Positions 44,342 through 51,875 of a stretch of DNA of 64,000 nt are shown here, piece by piece; position 1 is the stretch's first letter; the number at the start of each line of letters is the position of its first letter. The DNA is from CAYSCX01 sp964429575 (GTDB lineage Bacteria > Desulfobacterota > Binatia > Binatales > Binataceae), in NCBI GenBank assembly GCA_964429575.1, contig CAYSCX010000013.1:9860-73859 (forward strand). Reading direction: 5' to 3'. The notes below the pieces were generated by a model. That model was not told where the DNA came from. It made no database searches and worked only from the letters and a program-made list of their open reading frames with translations. The translations under genes were made by a program, and so were the position numbers.

Positions 44342-45694
44342 TCAGTTGGTTCGTTTCGCTATGTCAATGATCGCCGCGAGGCTGCGTTCCACATCCGAAT
44401 CGGTAGTCGCCCACGACGAGACGCTGATCCGCATAGCGGTATACCCTTGCCAATCGGTACCGCCGCACCAACACGTGCCGTCCTCTTCCACGGCCTTGAC
44501 GATGCGCTCGGTCCGGTCGGCAGTCCCAAAGGAGACCAGGACCTGATTCAGGACCACGTCGTTAAGGATCGAGAAACCCGCACGCGCCAGCGCTTGAGCG
44601 AAGCGTCTCGCATGCGCGCAGTTGCGTTCCAGCAAGTCGGCGAGGCCGCGCCGTCCCAGCGATCGCAGCGCGGCCCATACTTCGACGCCGCGTGCCCGGC
44701 GCGACAATTCGGGTGTGAAATGGCTGGGCTCCCGGCCCTGGTGGGTGGCCAAATATGCTGCGGGGCGAAGAGCCATCGCCGCGCGAAGACTGTCTGAGTC
44801 GCGCACGAACGCAAGTCCGCTGTCATACGGGACGTTCAGCCACTTATGCGCGTCCGTTGCGGACGAATCGGCGTCAGCAAGACCTTGGGTCAGGTGGCGG
44901 AGACCAGGCGCAGCGGCAGCCCACATGCCGAAGGCCCCGTCGACGTGCACCCATGCGCCGGCGCCGTGAGCACGAGCGCAGATCTCCTTGAGGTCGTCGC
45001 ATGCGCCGGTGTTCACGTTGCCTGCTTGAGCGCATACGACGGTGGAAGCGCTCATTGGCGGGAGCGCGTCAACGCGCAACCGGCCCTGCGCGTCAACGGG
45101 AACGCGCAGAACGCGACGCCCGCCGAGACCCAACAAACTGAGCGCCTTTAACACCGAGACGTGGACTTCGTCGCTGGCGATCACGTCGATTGGAGGCGCG
45201 CCGAATAGCCCGTCTTCATCAGCGTTCCACCCAACCCTGGCGAGAAGCGCATGCCTGGCGGCCGCGAGCGCAGTGAAGTTCGCCATCGTGGCGCCGGTCA
45301 CGAATGCGCCGCCATATTGGTTCGGCAATCCCAGAACCTCTAGAAGCCAGCGAAGTGTGATTTCTTCGATAGCGGCGGCCACTGGTGAAGTCGCGACCGT
45401 AGCAGCATTCTGATCCCAAGCTGACGCCAGCCAGTTGGCTGCAAGCGCTGCCGGCAATGAGCTTCCGATCACAAAACCGAAGTACGCGCCACCAGCGCTC
45501 GCCACGGTGGCGGGCGAACCCACTTCATGCAGCAAGTTCAAGACCGTAAGCGGATCGCTGGGAGATTCCGGCAGATCGCCGCCTAGAGCAGAGAGCCGCG
45601 TAAGCGCCTCCGGTGAGGGATACACGCGGCGGGCCGCGAGGCTCGTCAGGTATTCCAACGAGTACCGGGCGGCGGCGGTCAACAAATCATTCAT
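44342..45694 (-). CDS. Group II pyridoxal-phosphate-dependent amino-acid decarboxylase
   Basis: 450 aa, fold type I. The Schiff-base lysine is in SSATDAHKWLNVPYDSGLAF (Lys about 284), preceded by the cofactor Asp in WVHVDGAFGMWAA and the phosphate/ring region GGAFVTGATMANFTALAAAR. The motif SFGTADRTERIV and the C-terminal WQGYTAMRISVSSWATT are typical of aromatic amino-acid and related decarboxylases. The real substrate is not predictable. It lies between pdxS (18 bp downstream of its stop) and pdxT (47 bp upstream of it) on one transcript, so its cofactor supply is co-expressed. Confidence 0.9.
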   Translation of the reverse strand: MNDLLTAAARYSLEYLTSLAARRVYPSPEALTRLSALGGDLPESPSDPLTVLNLLHEVGSPATVASAGGAYFGFVIGSSLPAALAANWLASAWDQNAATVATSPVAAAIEEITLRWLLEVLGLPNQYGGAFVTGATMANFTALAAARHALLARVGWNADEDGLFGAPPIDVIASDEVHVSVLKALSLLGLGGRRVLRVPVDAQGRLRVDALPPMSASTVVCAQAGNVNTGACDDLKEICARAHGAGAWVHVDGAFGMWAAAAPGLRHLTQGLADADSSATDAHKWLNVPYDSGLAFVRDSDSLRAAMALRPAAYLATHQGREPSHFTPELSRRARGVEVWAALRSLGRRGLADLLERNCAHARRFAQALARAGFSILNDVVLNQVLVSFGTADRTERIVKAVEEDGTCWCGGTDWQGYTAMRISVSSWATTDSDVERSLAAIIDIAKRTN

Positions 45695-45712
45695 GCGGAA
45701 GTTGCGCCTTAG

Positions 45713-46597
45713 TCACCATCCTCGGGCCTGCAGTAACTCTTCGGGGCGCAGTTTTGAGATTTCGAGACCCGGCATCGCGCCCGCCAAATCGCCGGACACT
45801 TCCGCGAGTATCCTGGGATCCTGGTAGTGCGTCGTCGCGAGAACGATCGCGCGCGCGCGGCGCGCCGGATCCTCGGACTTGAAGATGCCGGAGCCGACGA
45901 ACACGGACTGCGCGCCGAGCTGCATCATGAGCGCGGCGTCCGCGGGTGTCGCGATTCCGCCGGCGGCGAAATTCGGCACCGGCAGCCGTCCCTCGCGCGC
46001 GACCGTCTGCACCAGTTCGTACGGCGCGCCGAGCTCCTTCGCCGCGGCCATGAGTTCGTCGTCGCGAAGTGTCGTCAGTTTGCGAACGGCGGACATCACG
46101 GCGCGCATGTGCCGGACCGCCTCGACAATGTTCCCGCTGCCGGCCTCGCCCTTGGTGCGAATGAGCGCGGCGCCTTCGCCGATTCGTCGAAGCGCCTCGC
46201 CAAGGTCGCGCGCGCCGCACACGAACGGCACCTTGAACGCGTGCTTGTCGATATGAAACGACTCGTCGGCGGGTGTCAGCACCTCGCTCTCGTCGACGAA
46301 GTCAACGCCGAGCGACTCGAGAATCTGCGCCTCGACGAAGTGTCCGATGCGCACCTTTGCCATCACGGGGATGGTGACGGTGTCCTGGATTTCGCGGATG
46401 ACGCGCACCGATGACATGCGCGCGACGCCGCCGTGGGCGCGGATGTCGGCCGGCACTCGTTCCAGCGCCATCACCGCCACCGCTCCGGCGGCCTCGGCGA
46501 TGCGCGCGTGTTCGGCGTTGACGACGTCCATGATGACGCCGCCCTTGAGCATCTCCGCGAGACCGGTCTTAAGTCGAAGCGTTCCCTTTTCGCTCAT
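45713..46597 (-). CDS. pdxS: PLP synthase subunit PdxS
   Basis: 294 aa, full length. A (beta/alpha)8 enzyme that makes PLP from ribose 5-phosphate, glyceraldehyde 3-phosphate and ammonia. Signature stretches: KGGVIMDVVNAEHARIAEAA, MALERVPADIRAHGGVARMS, the ring-forming Lys in VTIPVMAKVRIGHFVEAQIL, and the second Lys in IRTKGEAGSGNIVEAVRHM, ending LEISKLRPEELLQARGW. It begins 12 bp after the MocR regulator. Confidence 0.97.
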   Translation of the reverse strand: MSEKGTLRLKTGLAEMLKGGVIMDVVNAEHARIAEAAGAVAVMALERVPADIRAHGGVARMSSVRVIREIQDTVTIPVMAKVRIGHFVEAQILESLGVDFVDESEVLTPADESFHIDKHAFKVPFVCGARDLGEALRRIGEGAALIRTKGEAGSGNIVEAVRHMRAVMSAVRKLTTLRDDELMAAAKELGAPYELVQTVAREGRLPVPNFAAGGIATPADAALMMQLGAQSVFVGSGIFKSEDPARRARAIVLATTHYQDPRILAEVSGDLAGAMPGLEISKLRPEELLQARGW

Positions 46598-46609
46598 CTC
46601 GATTACTCC

Positions 46610-48118
46610 CTAGATCAAGATTCCAAGTCCGCTTTGCGAGTCGTGTTCGGGCGCGTGGCTTACGAGCGTTTCGATTATTTCGCCCAGACCGCGGACGCCG
46701 GTGCGGATCTCGGCGGGCGTCGAATGGCCGTAGCCCAGGCGGAATGCGTTGACGAAACGGCCGTCGATGTCATGCAGCGGGCCGGGATTGATCGCGACGC
46801 CGTGGTCGATGCCGCGCAGAAAGAGCTGGATCGACGAGACTCCGCGCGGCAGCGTGACCCACAGTTGGAAGCCTCCCTGCGGTCGCGTCCACGTCACGCC
46901 GTCCGGCATAAACTCCTTGAGCGCCGCAACCGCCGCGTCGCGCCGCGGGCGGTAGTACGCGCGCATCCGATCGACGTGCTTCGTGTACGCGTCGGCGAGA
47001 AATCCCGCGGCGATCGCCTGCGTCAGCGCCGGTCCACCCATGTCCATGTGGCGCTTGTAGGTGAGCAGCTCGCCGATCACTGCGCGGTCGGCAGCCAGGT
47101 ACCCAACGCGCAGACCCGGCATGAAGACTTTGGAGATGGAGCCGATCGCGATGCGTCGACCCTGCGGCAGCAGAGAGTAAAGCGCGGCCGGCTCGTCGCC
47201 CTCGAAGCGAAGGTCGCGAAAGATCGTATCGTCAATGACGATCGTGTCGGACTCGCGCGCCCAGGCGGCGAGATCGCGGCGGAATGACATCGGCGCGGTC
47301 GCACCGGTCGGGTTGTGAAAGTCCGCGCAGAGGTAGAAGGCCGTGCGCCGGCCTGTCGACGCCGCCTGCAGTTGGTCGAGGTTCGGCGCGCCGTTCTCCC
47401 ACGCGACCGACTGAACCGCGTGACCGAACATCATGAACGCGCCCGGCACGCCGGTGTAGGTCGGTGTCTCGCAAATCGCGGTGCGCCCGTCGTCGCGGGT
47501 CCACGCCGCCGCAAGTGCGATGGCTTGCTGGCTGCCGTTGGTGATGATGAGCTCGTCTGGCGTAATGCTGATACCGCGGCGCGTCAGGTACGCCGCAAGA
47601 ATTTCGCGGAGCTCGGTAAGGCCCGCGGGACCGCCGTACTCGAGGAGCCGTGACGGGCCGCGTTTGAGCGCCTTGGCGACCAGCTTTTCGAGCAGGCCGT
47701 CAGGCACAGTCGCAACGTTGGGTACTCCTCCGGCGAGGTTTATCGTGCCCGGGCGGCGCTCGACGGAAACCAGTTCGCGTAGGCCGCGCAGCACGCCCTC
47801 GCGCAAGCGTCGAATCGAACGCTGAACGTCGGCGCGGGGCTCGGCTGCGGGCCCGCTGCCGTTCGGCGAGGAGTTGGGCTTCGCGACAAATGTCCCGCGG
47901 CCGACTTCGGAGCGAACCAGGCCCGCCTTTTCCAGGCGCTGGAATACCTTGTGGACGGTCAGCTTGTTGACCTTGAGGTCGCGCCCCCATTCGGCGACTG
48001 AGGGCAGGCGATCGCCGGGCTTGAGTTCGCCGCGGGTGATGGCGGCGCGGATTGATGCTTCCAGCTGCTGGTAGAGCGGTGCATCGCCGTTGGGTCTTAG
48101 CCGTGGTCTCCAAGCCAT
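46610..48118 (-). CDS. MocR/PdxR-type GntR-aminotransferase transcriptional regulator
   Basis: 502 aa from ATG 48118. The N-terminal GntR winged helix is at about 10-78 (APLYQQLEASIRAAITRGEL and KPGDRLPSVAEWGRDLKVNK; RLEKAGLVRSEVGRGTF). A flexible linker leads to an aminotransferase-like domain (about 120-500) with IITNGSQQAIALAAAW, DDTIFRDL and the PLP lysine in GSISKVFMPGLRVGY (Lys 330). PdxR-type members sense PLP and activate or repress pdxST. It is directly upstream of pdxS in the same direction, so it would regulate its own operon. Confidence 0.88.
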   Translation of the reverse strand: MAWRPRLRPNGDAPLYQQLEASIRAAITRGELKPGDRLPSVAEWGRDLKVNKLTVHKVFQRLEKAGLVRSEVGRGTFVAKPNSSPNGSGPAAEPRADVQRSIRRLREGVLRGLRELVSVERRPGTINLAGGVPNVATVPDGLLEKLVAKALKRGPSRLLEYGGPAGLTELREILAAYLTRRGISITPDELIITNGSQQAIALAAAWTRDDGRTAICETPTYTGVPGAFMMFGHAVQSVAWENGAPNLDQLQAASTGRRTAFYLCADFHNPTGATAPMSFRRDLAAWARESDTIVIDDTIFRDLRFEGDEPAALYSLLPQGRRIAIGSISKVFMPGLRVGYLAADRAVIGELLTYKRHMDMGGPALTQAIAAGFLADAYTKHVDRMRAYYRPRRDAAVAALKEFMPDGVTWTRPQGGFQLWVTLPRGVSSIQLFLRGIDHGVAINPGPLHDIDGRFVNAFRLGYGHSTPAEIRTGVRGLGEIIETLVSHAPEHDSQSGLGILI

Positions 48119-48125
48119 GCCGTCG

Positions 48126-48154
48126 GATATATTATCGAATATTCTATAAGTCAA
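48126..48154 (-). promoter_or_regulatory. Promoter of the pdxR-pdxS operon with a palindrome in the -35/-10 spacer
   Basis: On the minus strand TTGACT (48154-48149) and TATATC (48131-48126) are 17 bp apart. The spacer contains TATCGAATATTCTATA (48133-48148 on the plus strand), a 16-bp dyad whose core GAATATTC is perfect, with one mismatched pair. The start site predicted 7 bp after the -10 falls on or next to the ATG at 48118, and no Shine-Dalgarno is present, so the mRNA would be leaderless. The whole stretch is AT-rich against a GC-rich background. Confidence 0.55.
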
Positions 48155-48235
48155 TAGGCGGAGCGCCTCGCATGACGAAAAACCGCCTGCTCTCGCGTCG
48201 CGAGGGGAGATTCGAAATGAAATGCAGGGCCGGCG

Positions 48236-48637
48236 CTATGCGGGCTTGAACTTGACCAGGGTGTGATCGGGCGTGACGTCGTCGAAGTACACCACCACCG
48301 GCATCTCGACCCGGACCTGCTCGGGCGGCGCCACGATGTTGGTGGTCATCCGCGGCCCTTCGTCGAGCTCGACGATCGCCAGGACGTACGGTGCGTCGCC
48401 AAATGAACGCGCGGACGCGCGCCGCACCACCGTGTAGCTGTGAACCTTGCCGCGCCCGCTGACTGGTTTCCACGCGAGACGATCGGAGAAACAATGCGGG
48501 CATCGGTCGCGCGGATAGTAGATGAATTTTCGGCACGACTCGCACTGCTGAAGTTTCAGCTCATGCTTGCGCGCGGCCTCCCAAAACGGACGCGACGTCG
48601 GCGATGGCTTCGGAAGCGGCTTGATGTATTCGCTCAT
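48236..48637 (-). CDS. DUF35 OB-fold/zinc-ribbon acyl-CoA-associated protein
   Basis: 133 aa. The rubredoxin-like zinc ribbon CESCRKFIYYPRDRCPHC (about 32-49) and an OB fold follow the standard DUF35 plan: FWEAARKHELKLQQCESC, then GKVHSYTVVRRASARSFGD, YVLAIVELDEGPRMTTNI and VVVYFDDVTPDHTLVKF. Such proteins pair with thiolase-like partners, for example as part of the steroid side-chain aldolase. It overlaps the next gene upstream by 4 bp. Confidence 0.87.
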   Translation of the reverse strand: MSEYIKPLPKPSPTSRPFWEAARKHELKLQQCESCRKFIYYPRDRCPHCFSDRLAWKPVSGRGKVHSYTVVRRASARSFGDAPYVLAIVELDEGPRMTTNIVAPPEQVRVEMPVVVYFDDVTPDHTLVKFKPA

Positions 48638-49794
48638 GACGCACGCTCCAAGACGAGACTAACCTGCTCGCTCATGATGCCGCCGTTGCCGTTGACGTAG
48701 GCGAGCTTTGCATTTTTCACCTGCCGCGCATCGCCGCGTCCCATCAACTGACGAATCGCCTCGGTGACGTGGCTCATGCCGCCGCCCAAGCCTGGCTGTC
48801 CGAACGAGAGCTGCCCGCCGTGGGTGTTGCACGGGAAGTCGCCCGCCCAGGAGAGGTCGTGCTCCCACACGAACGCGCCGCCCTGTCCCTTCTTGCAAAA
48901 GCCGGCGTCCTCGAGCGTGACGATCACGGTGATCGTGTAACAGTCATACGGCTCGACGAAGTCCATATCCTTGGGCGCAAGGCCCGCCATCTTGAAGGCG
49001 GCTTCGGCGGCGGGCTTGATTGGCGAGTCGGTGAGCGAGGGCGCGTAGGTGATGGTCGAGTGGTTGGAATACTCGCCCGCGCCGAGCAGCCAGACCGGTG
49101 GATGCTTGGCGCGTTTGGCGACCTCCGGCGATGCGACCACGACCGCGGCGCCGCCGCTGGCTGGGCTCACGATTTCGAACAGGTGCAGCGGATCGACGAT
49201 CATGCGAGAGCCGAGCACGTCTGCGATGGTGAGCGGCTTGTCGTTGAAGATCGCGAGCGGATTCTGGAGCGCGTTCTTGCGCTGATCGACCGCGACCTTC
49301 GCCATCTGCTCGGGCTTGGTGCCGTACTCGAACATGTGGCGATGCGCGATCATCGCGTAGCCGCAATTCGCGCCGATATTGCCGTAGGGCGCCTCGAATT
49401 CGCGCTGCACCGAGATGGTCGGCGGGCGCTGGTCGCCCGCGCGGTTCAAGTCCGCGACGATGCACAGCACCGCCGAACACATGCCCGCGTCGATTGCCGC
49501 GGCCGCGCGCCAAATCATCCCAGCCGGACTCGCGCCGCCGATGTCAACCTGGTTGAGCATGCGCGCGTTGATGCCCAGCACCTCGCACGCGCTGGCGGGA
49601 TAGATGAAACCGGGGTCTGCGAACGGCACGCCGACCAGGAAGCCATCGATGTCGCGTTTCTCGAGGCCTGCGTCGGCGATCGCCTCAGCGGCTACCTTCG
49701 CCATCAGGCCCAGCGCCGTCACGTCGGCCGACGCCTCCTTCATCGGCTTCAACTCGCCGATTCCAATCGCGGCGGCTTTGCGCTTGAGACTCAT
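48634..49794 (-). CDS. Thiolase-fold (SCP-x/Ltp-like) protein lacking classical catalytic residues
   Basis: 386 aa. The thiolase fold is clear (LGLMAKVAAEAIADAGLEKR, GINARMLNQVDIGGASPAGM, PYDCYTITVIVTLEDAGFC). The nucleophilic Cys is missing: the expected Cys region reads VDIGGASPAG. The usual GHP of the C-terminal motif reads LSFGQPGLGGG, so the His is replaced by Gln. Ltp-type partners of DUF35 proteins act as retro-aldolases and lack the same residues. That function is inference here. It ends inside the DUF35 gene by 4 bp. Confidence 0.82.
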   Translation of the reverse strand: MSLKRKAAAIGIGELKPMKEASADVTALGLMAKVAAEAIADAGLEKRDIDGFLVGVPFADPGFIYPASACEVLGINARMLNQVDIGGASPAGMIWRAAAAIDAGMCSAVLCIVADLNRAGDQRPPTISVQREFEAPYGNIGANCGYAMIAHRHMFEYGTKPEQMAKVAVDQRKNALQNPLAIFNDKPLTIADVLGSRMIVDPLHLFEIVSPASGGAAVVVASPEVAKRAKHPPVWLLGAGEYSNHSTITYAPSLTDSPIKPAAEAAFKMAGLAPKDMDFVEPYDCYTITVIVTLEDAGFCKKGQGGAFVWEHDLSWAGDFPCNTHGGQLSFGQPGLGGGMSHVTEAIRQLMGRGDARQVKNAKLAYVNGNGGIMSEQVSLVLERAS

Positions 49795-49934
49795 CGTTCA
49801 ATTCCTCGACGGGTGATTTGGTCGCCTGTTGCTTAGCACAGATCCGTCCGGTCCGATTAGCGCGCGAGGCGGCTGTGGATGCTGACACGCGCAGGCGAGT
49901 CGGCTAGCGTTGCGGGGTTCAAGGAGCGCGAACG

Positions 49935-50114
49935 ATGGCATTCATCATGTGCGACGATCACCAGATCGACGTCGAGGCCGACGGGGTCGATCCGGCCGCG
50001 GCCAAGAAGCTTATGCTCACCGACACGAAGCCGGATGCGAATGCGGCCGAGCGCGAAGTGATCGAGTTCGGGAAGATTCATCGCGACTGCAACATCCGAA
50101 TCCTCGCAGGATGA
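49935..50114 (+). CDS. Small conserved-looking acidic protein, unknown function
   Basis: 59 aa, translated here by eye: begins MAFIMCDDHQIDVEADGVDP, then AAAKKLMLTDTKPDANAAER, and ends EVIEFGKIHRDCNIRILAG. A perfect AAGGAG (49921-49926) is 8 nt before the ATG, the best evidence that it is translated. Two cysteines, no membrane segment, pI acidic. It lies alone between the thiolase-like gene (divergent) and tRNA-fMet. I recognise no family. Confidence 0.55.
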   Translation: MAFIMCDDHQIDVEADGVDPAAAKKLMLTDTKPDANAAEREVIEFGKIHRDCNIRILAG

Positions 50115-50201
50115 AGGAGCGCTGAACTGCTGCGGACTGCACAGCGTTACGCGCGCCGTTCGTTGCGCATGTTCTCCGCACCAACATTTTCGCCATCGCA
50201 G

Positions 50202-50230
50202 TTGACCCGCTCTCTCGCGCGTCGATACAC
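50202..50230 (+). promoter_or_regulatory. Promoter of tRNA-fMet
   Basis: TTGACC (50202-50207) and ATACAC (50225-50230), separated by 17 bp, match the sigma-70 pattern. The predicted start is only a few bases before the tRNA's first base at 50237, so the 5' leader would be almost absent. Confidence 0.55.
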
Positions 50231-50236
50231 TGCCCG

Positions 50237-50313
50237 CGCGGGGTGGAGCAGTCTGGTAGCTCGCCGGGCTCATAACCCGGAGGTCGAAGGTTCAAATCCT
50301 TCCCCCGCAACCA
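50237..50313 (+). tRNA. Initiator tRNA-fMet (anticodon CAT)
   Basis: 77 nt including an encoded CCA. It starts with CGCGGGG and ends CCCCGCA-ACCA, so base 1 is C opposite A72, a mismatch that marks initiator tRNAs. The anticodon loop CTCATAA sits on a stem with three G-C pairs next to it (GGG/CCC), the second initiator mark. The T arm is GAAGGTTCAAATCCTTC. This is the formyl-Met start tRNA, not elongator Met. Confidence 0.97.
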
Positions 50314-50376
50314 CCAAAACGTTCAATTCACCATGTCGGCCGGGTTCATCGTCGCTGACTGATCCGCATAGCCGCT

Positions 50377-51780
50377 ATGCGCTGGAAACTTGTCGGCTTT
50401 GGGCTGCTCATGGCGCTCGGGACTGTGGGGCTCGCGTTCGCCCGATCGATCGACGGGGGGCAACCGGCGTACGACGCATTGCGAGCATGGCCCGCGTCGC
50501 TTTTGATCGCTGGTGTCTATTGGCGTGGATATGTCGCGGTTAAATCGGCTGGTTCGCGCGCGCTCCCGACGGTCGTAACTTTTGGCGCGATTTTCGCCCT
50601 GCTCGGTCTGGTGTTGCCGCCCTTCGATTCGCGCGATCTGTACCTCTACGCGAACATCGGATGGCTGCAGCACCACTACCAGCTGAATCCATACACCCGT
50701 CTCATTTCGTCGGCACCGGGATGGCAGCATGATCCAATGTTCACTCCGCAGTGGGCCTACATGCCCTGCGTGCAGGGATTTCTGTTCGCGCTCTTCACGA
50801 GAACGATCACCGCAATCGGTGGAGGCCATCTTGCGCTGACGGTCACCCTGTTCAAGGTGGCGTCCGTGGCTGCCTTCGGTGCGATCGCGATGCTCATCCG
50901 CGCGATTGGAGCAAGAATCGGTCTCACCCGAGTCGATTTGGCACTTTATCTGTACCTGTGGAGCCCATTGATCGTCATTCATGAGTTGGCGAACGGTCAT
51001 AACGACTTGCTGGCCGCGATGTTCGTCATGCTCGCCATCTGGTTTGCGGCAGCGGGTTTGCCCTTTCTCGTCCTTCCGATGCTGACTGCCGGCGCCATGA
51101 TTAAACCCTTCGCCGAGGTGATCCTGCCCTTTGCTTTTCTCTACGTCGCAAGGCGAAGCGGCCTGTTCCGCGCCCTCGGCAGCTCCGTCGTTGCAGCTAC
51201 AATCCTCTTTGTTTGCTCAGTGCCGTATCTCGGGGATTGGACTCCGTTGCCGGGGGAGATGTTTTTCGGCGTGTTGTTCAGCCCGAACTACTCGTTAGCG
51301 TCGTCGGCATACTGGATGGTTGCAGCGGCAAACAAACTGGTTTCGTTGGGAGCGATTTACCGCTGGGCGAGTAATGCATCGATAATCGCGTTTCTGCTTG
51401 CAGGCGGATTGCTGCTCGCAGCCGCCACGGTCCGCTTCGCCCGGATTTTGCGGCCGACGATTCAGGACCTAACCGCGGTTTCTGTGTTGGCACAGATGAT
51501 CCTGATCTTTGTCGCCCTAAGCATGTTTTTCCCGTGGCACCTGGCGGCGATTTTACCGACCGCGCTGGTGCTCCCGCCGGGTCATTGGCTGCGACGCCTC
51601 ACGATCGCGCTGTCCATCACGTGGCTGTTGTACTTTACCGCGATCGGCAACCTCCGCATTCTCAATGCTCTCATCATGACCGCTGTGCCGATGGCTTGGA
51701 TCGGTCTTGAGCAGTGGGCGGACGTCAAGTCCACCATCGTCGGTGCGATGGGCATCGATGCCAACCTGCCTGCAAGATGA
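50377..51780 (+). CDS. GT-C type polyprenyl-phosphate mannosyltransferase-like membrane protein
   Basis: 467 aa, about twelve hydrophobic helices. The acidic motif after the second or third helix, PFDSRDLYLYANIGWLQHHY with LNPYTRLISSAPGWQHDP, resembles MptA/MptB alpha-1,6-mannosyltransferases of the GT-C superfamily, where the Asp pair binds the lipid-linked sugar. WSPLIVIHELANGHNDLLAAMF and AGAMIKPFAEVILPFAFLYVARR are also family-like. It would add sugars to an envelope glycolipid or polymer on the periplasmic side. The start codon is ATG 50377, 63 bp after tRNA-fMet. Confidence 0.75.
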   Translation: MRWKLVGFGLLMALGTVGLAFARSIDGGQPAYDALRAWPASLLIAGVYWRGYVAVKSAGSRALPTVVTFGAIFALLGLVLPPFDSRDLYLYANIGWLQHHYQLNPYTRLISSAPGWQHDPMFTPQWAYMPCVQGFLFALFTRTITAIGGGHLALTVTLFKVASVAAFGAIAMLIRAIGARIGLTRVDLALYLYLWSPLIVIHELANGHNDLLAAMFVMLAIWFAAAGLPFLVLPMLTAGAMIKPFAEVILPFAFLYVARRSGLFRALGSSVVAATILFVCSVPYLGDWTPLPGEMFFGVLFSPNYSLASSAYWMVAAANKLVSLGAIYRWASNASIIAFLLAGGLLLAAATVRFARILRPTIQDLTAVSVLAQMILIFVALSMFFPWHLAAILPTALVLPPGHWLRRLTIALSITWLLYFTAIGNLRILNALIMTAVPMAWIGLEQWADVKSTIVGAMGIDANLPAR

Positions 51781-51875
51781 ATCGAAGCAGGTGCCCAACT
51801 CGCGAAGCGCAGAAACGATTCCGTTCACGAAGAACTCCGTTCCCGCGACTCGGATATCAATCGACCGCTGTTGCG

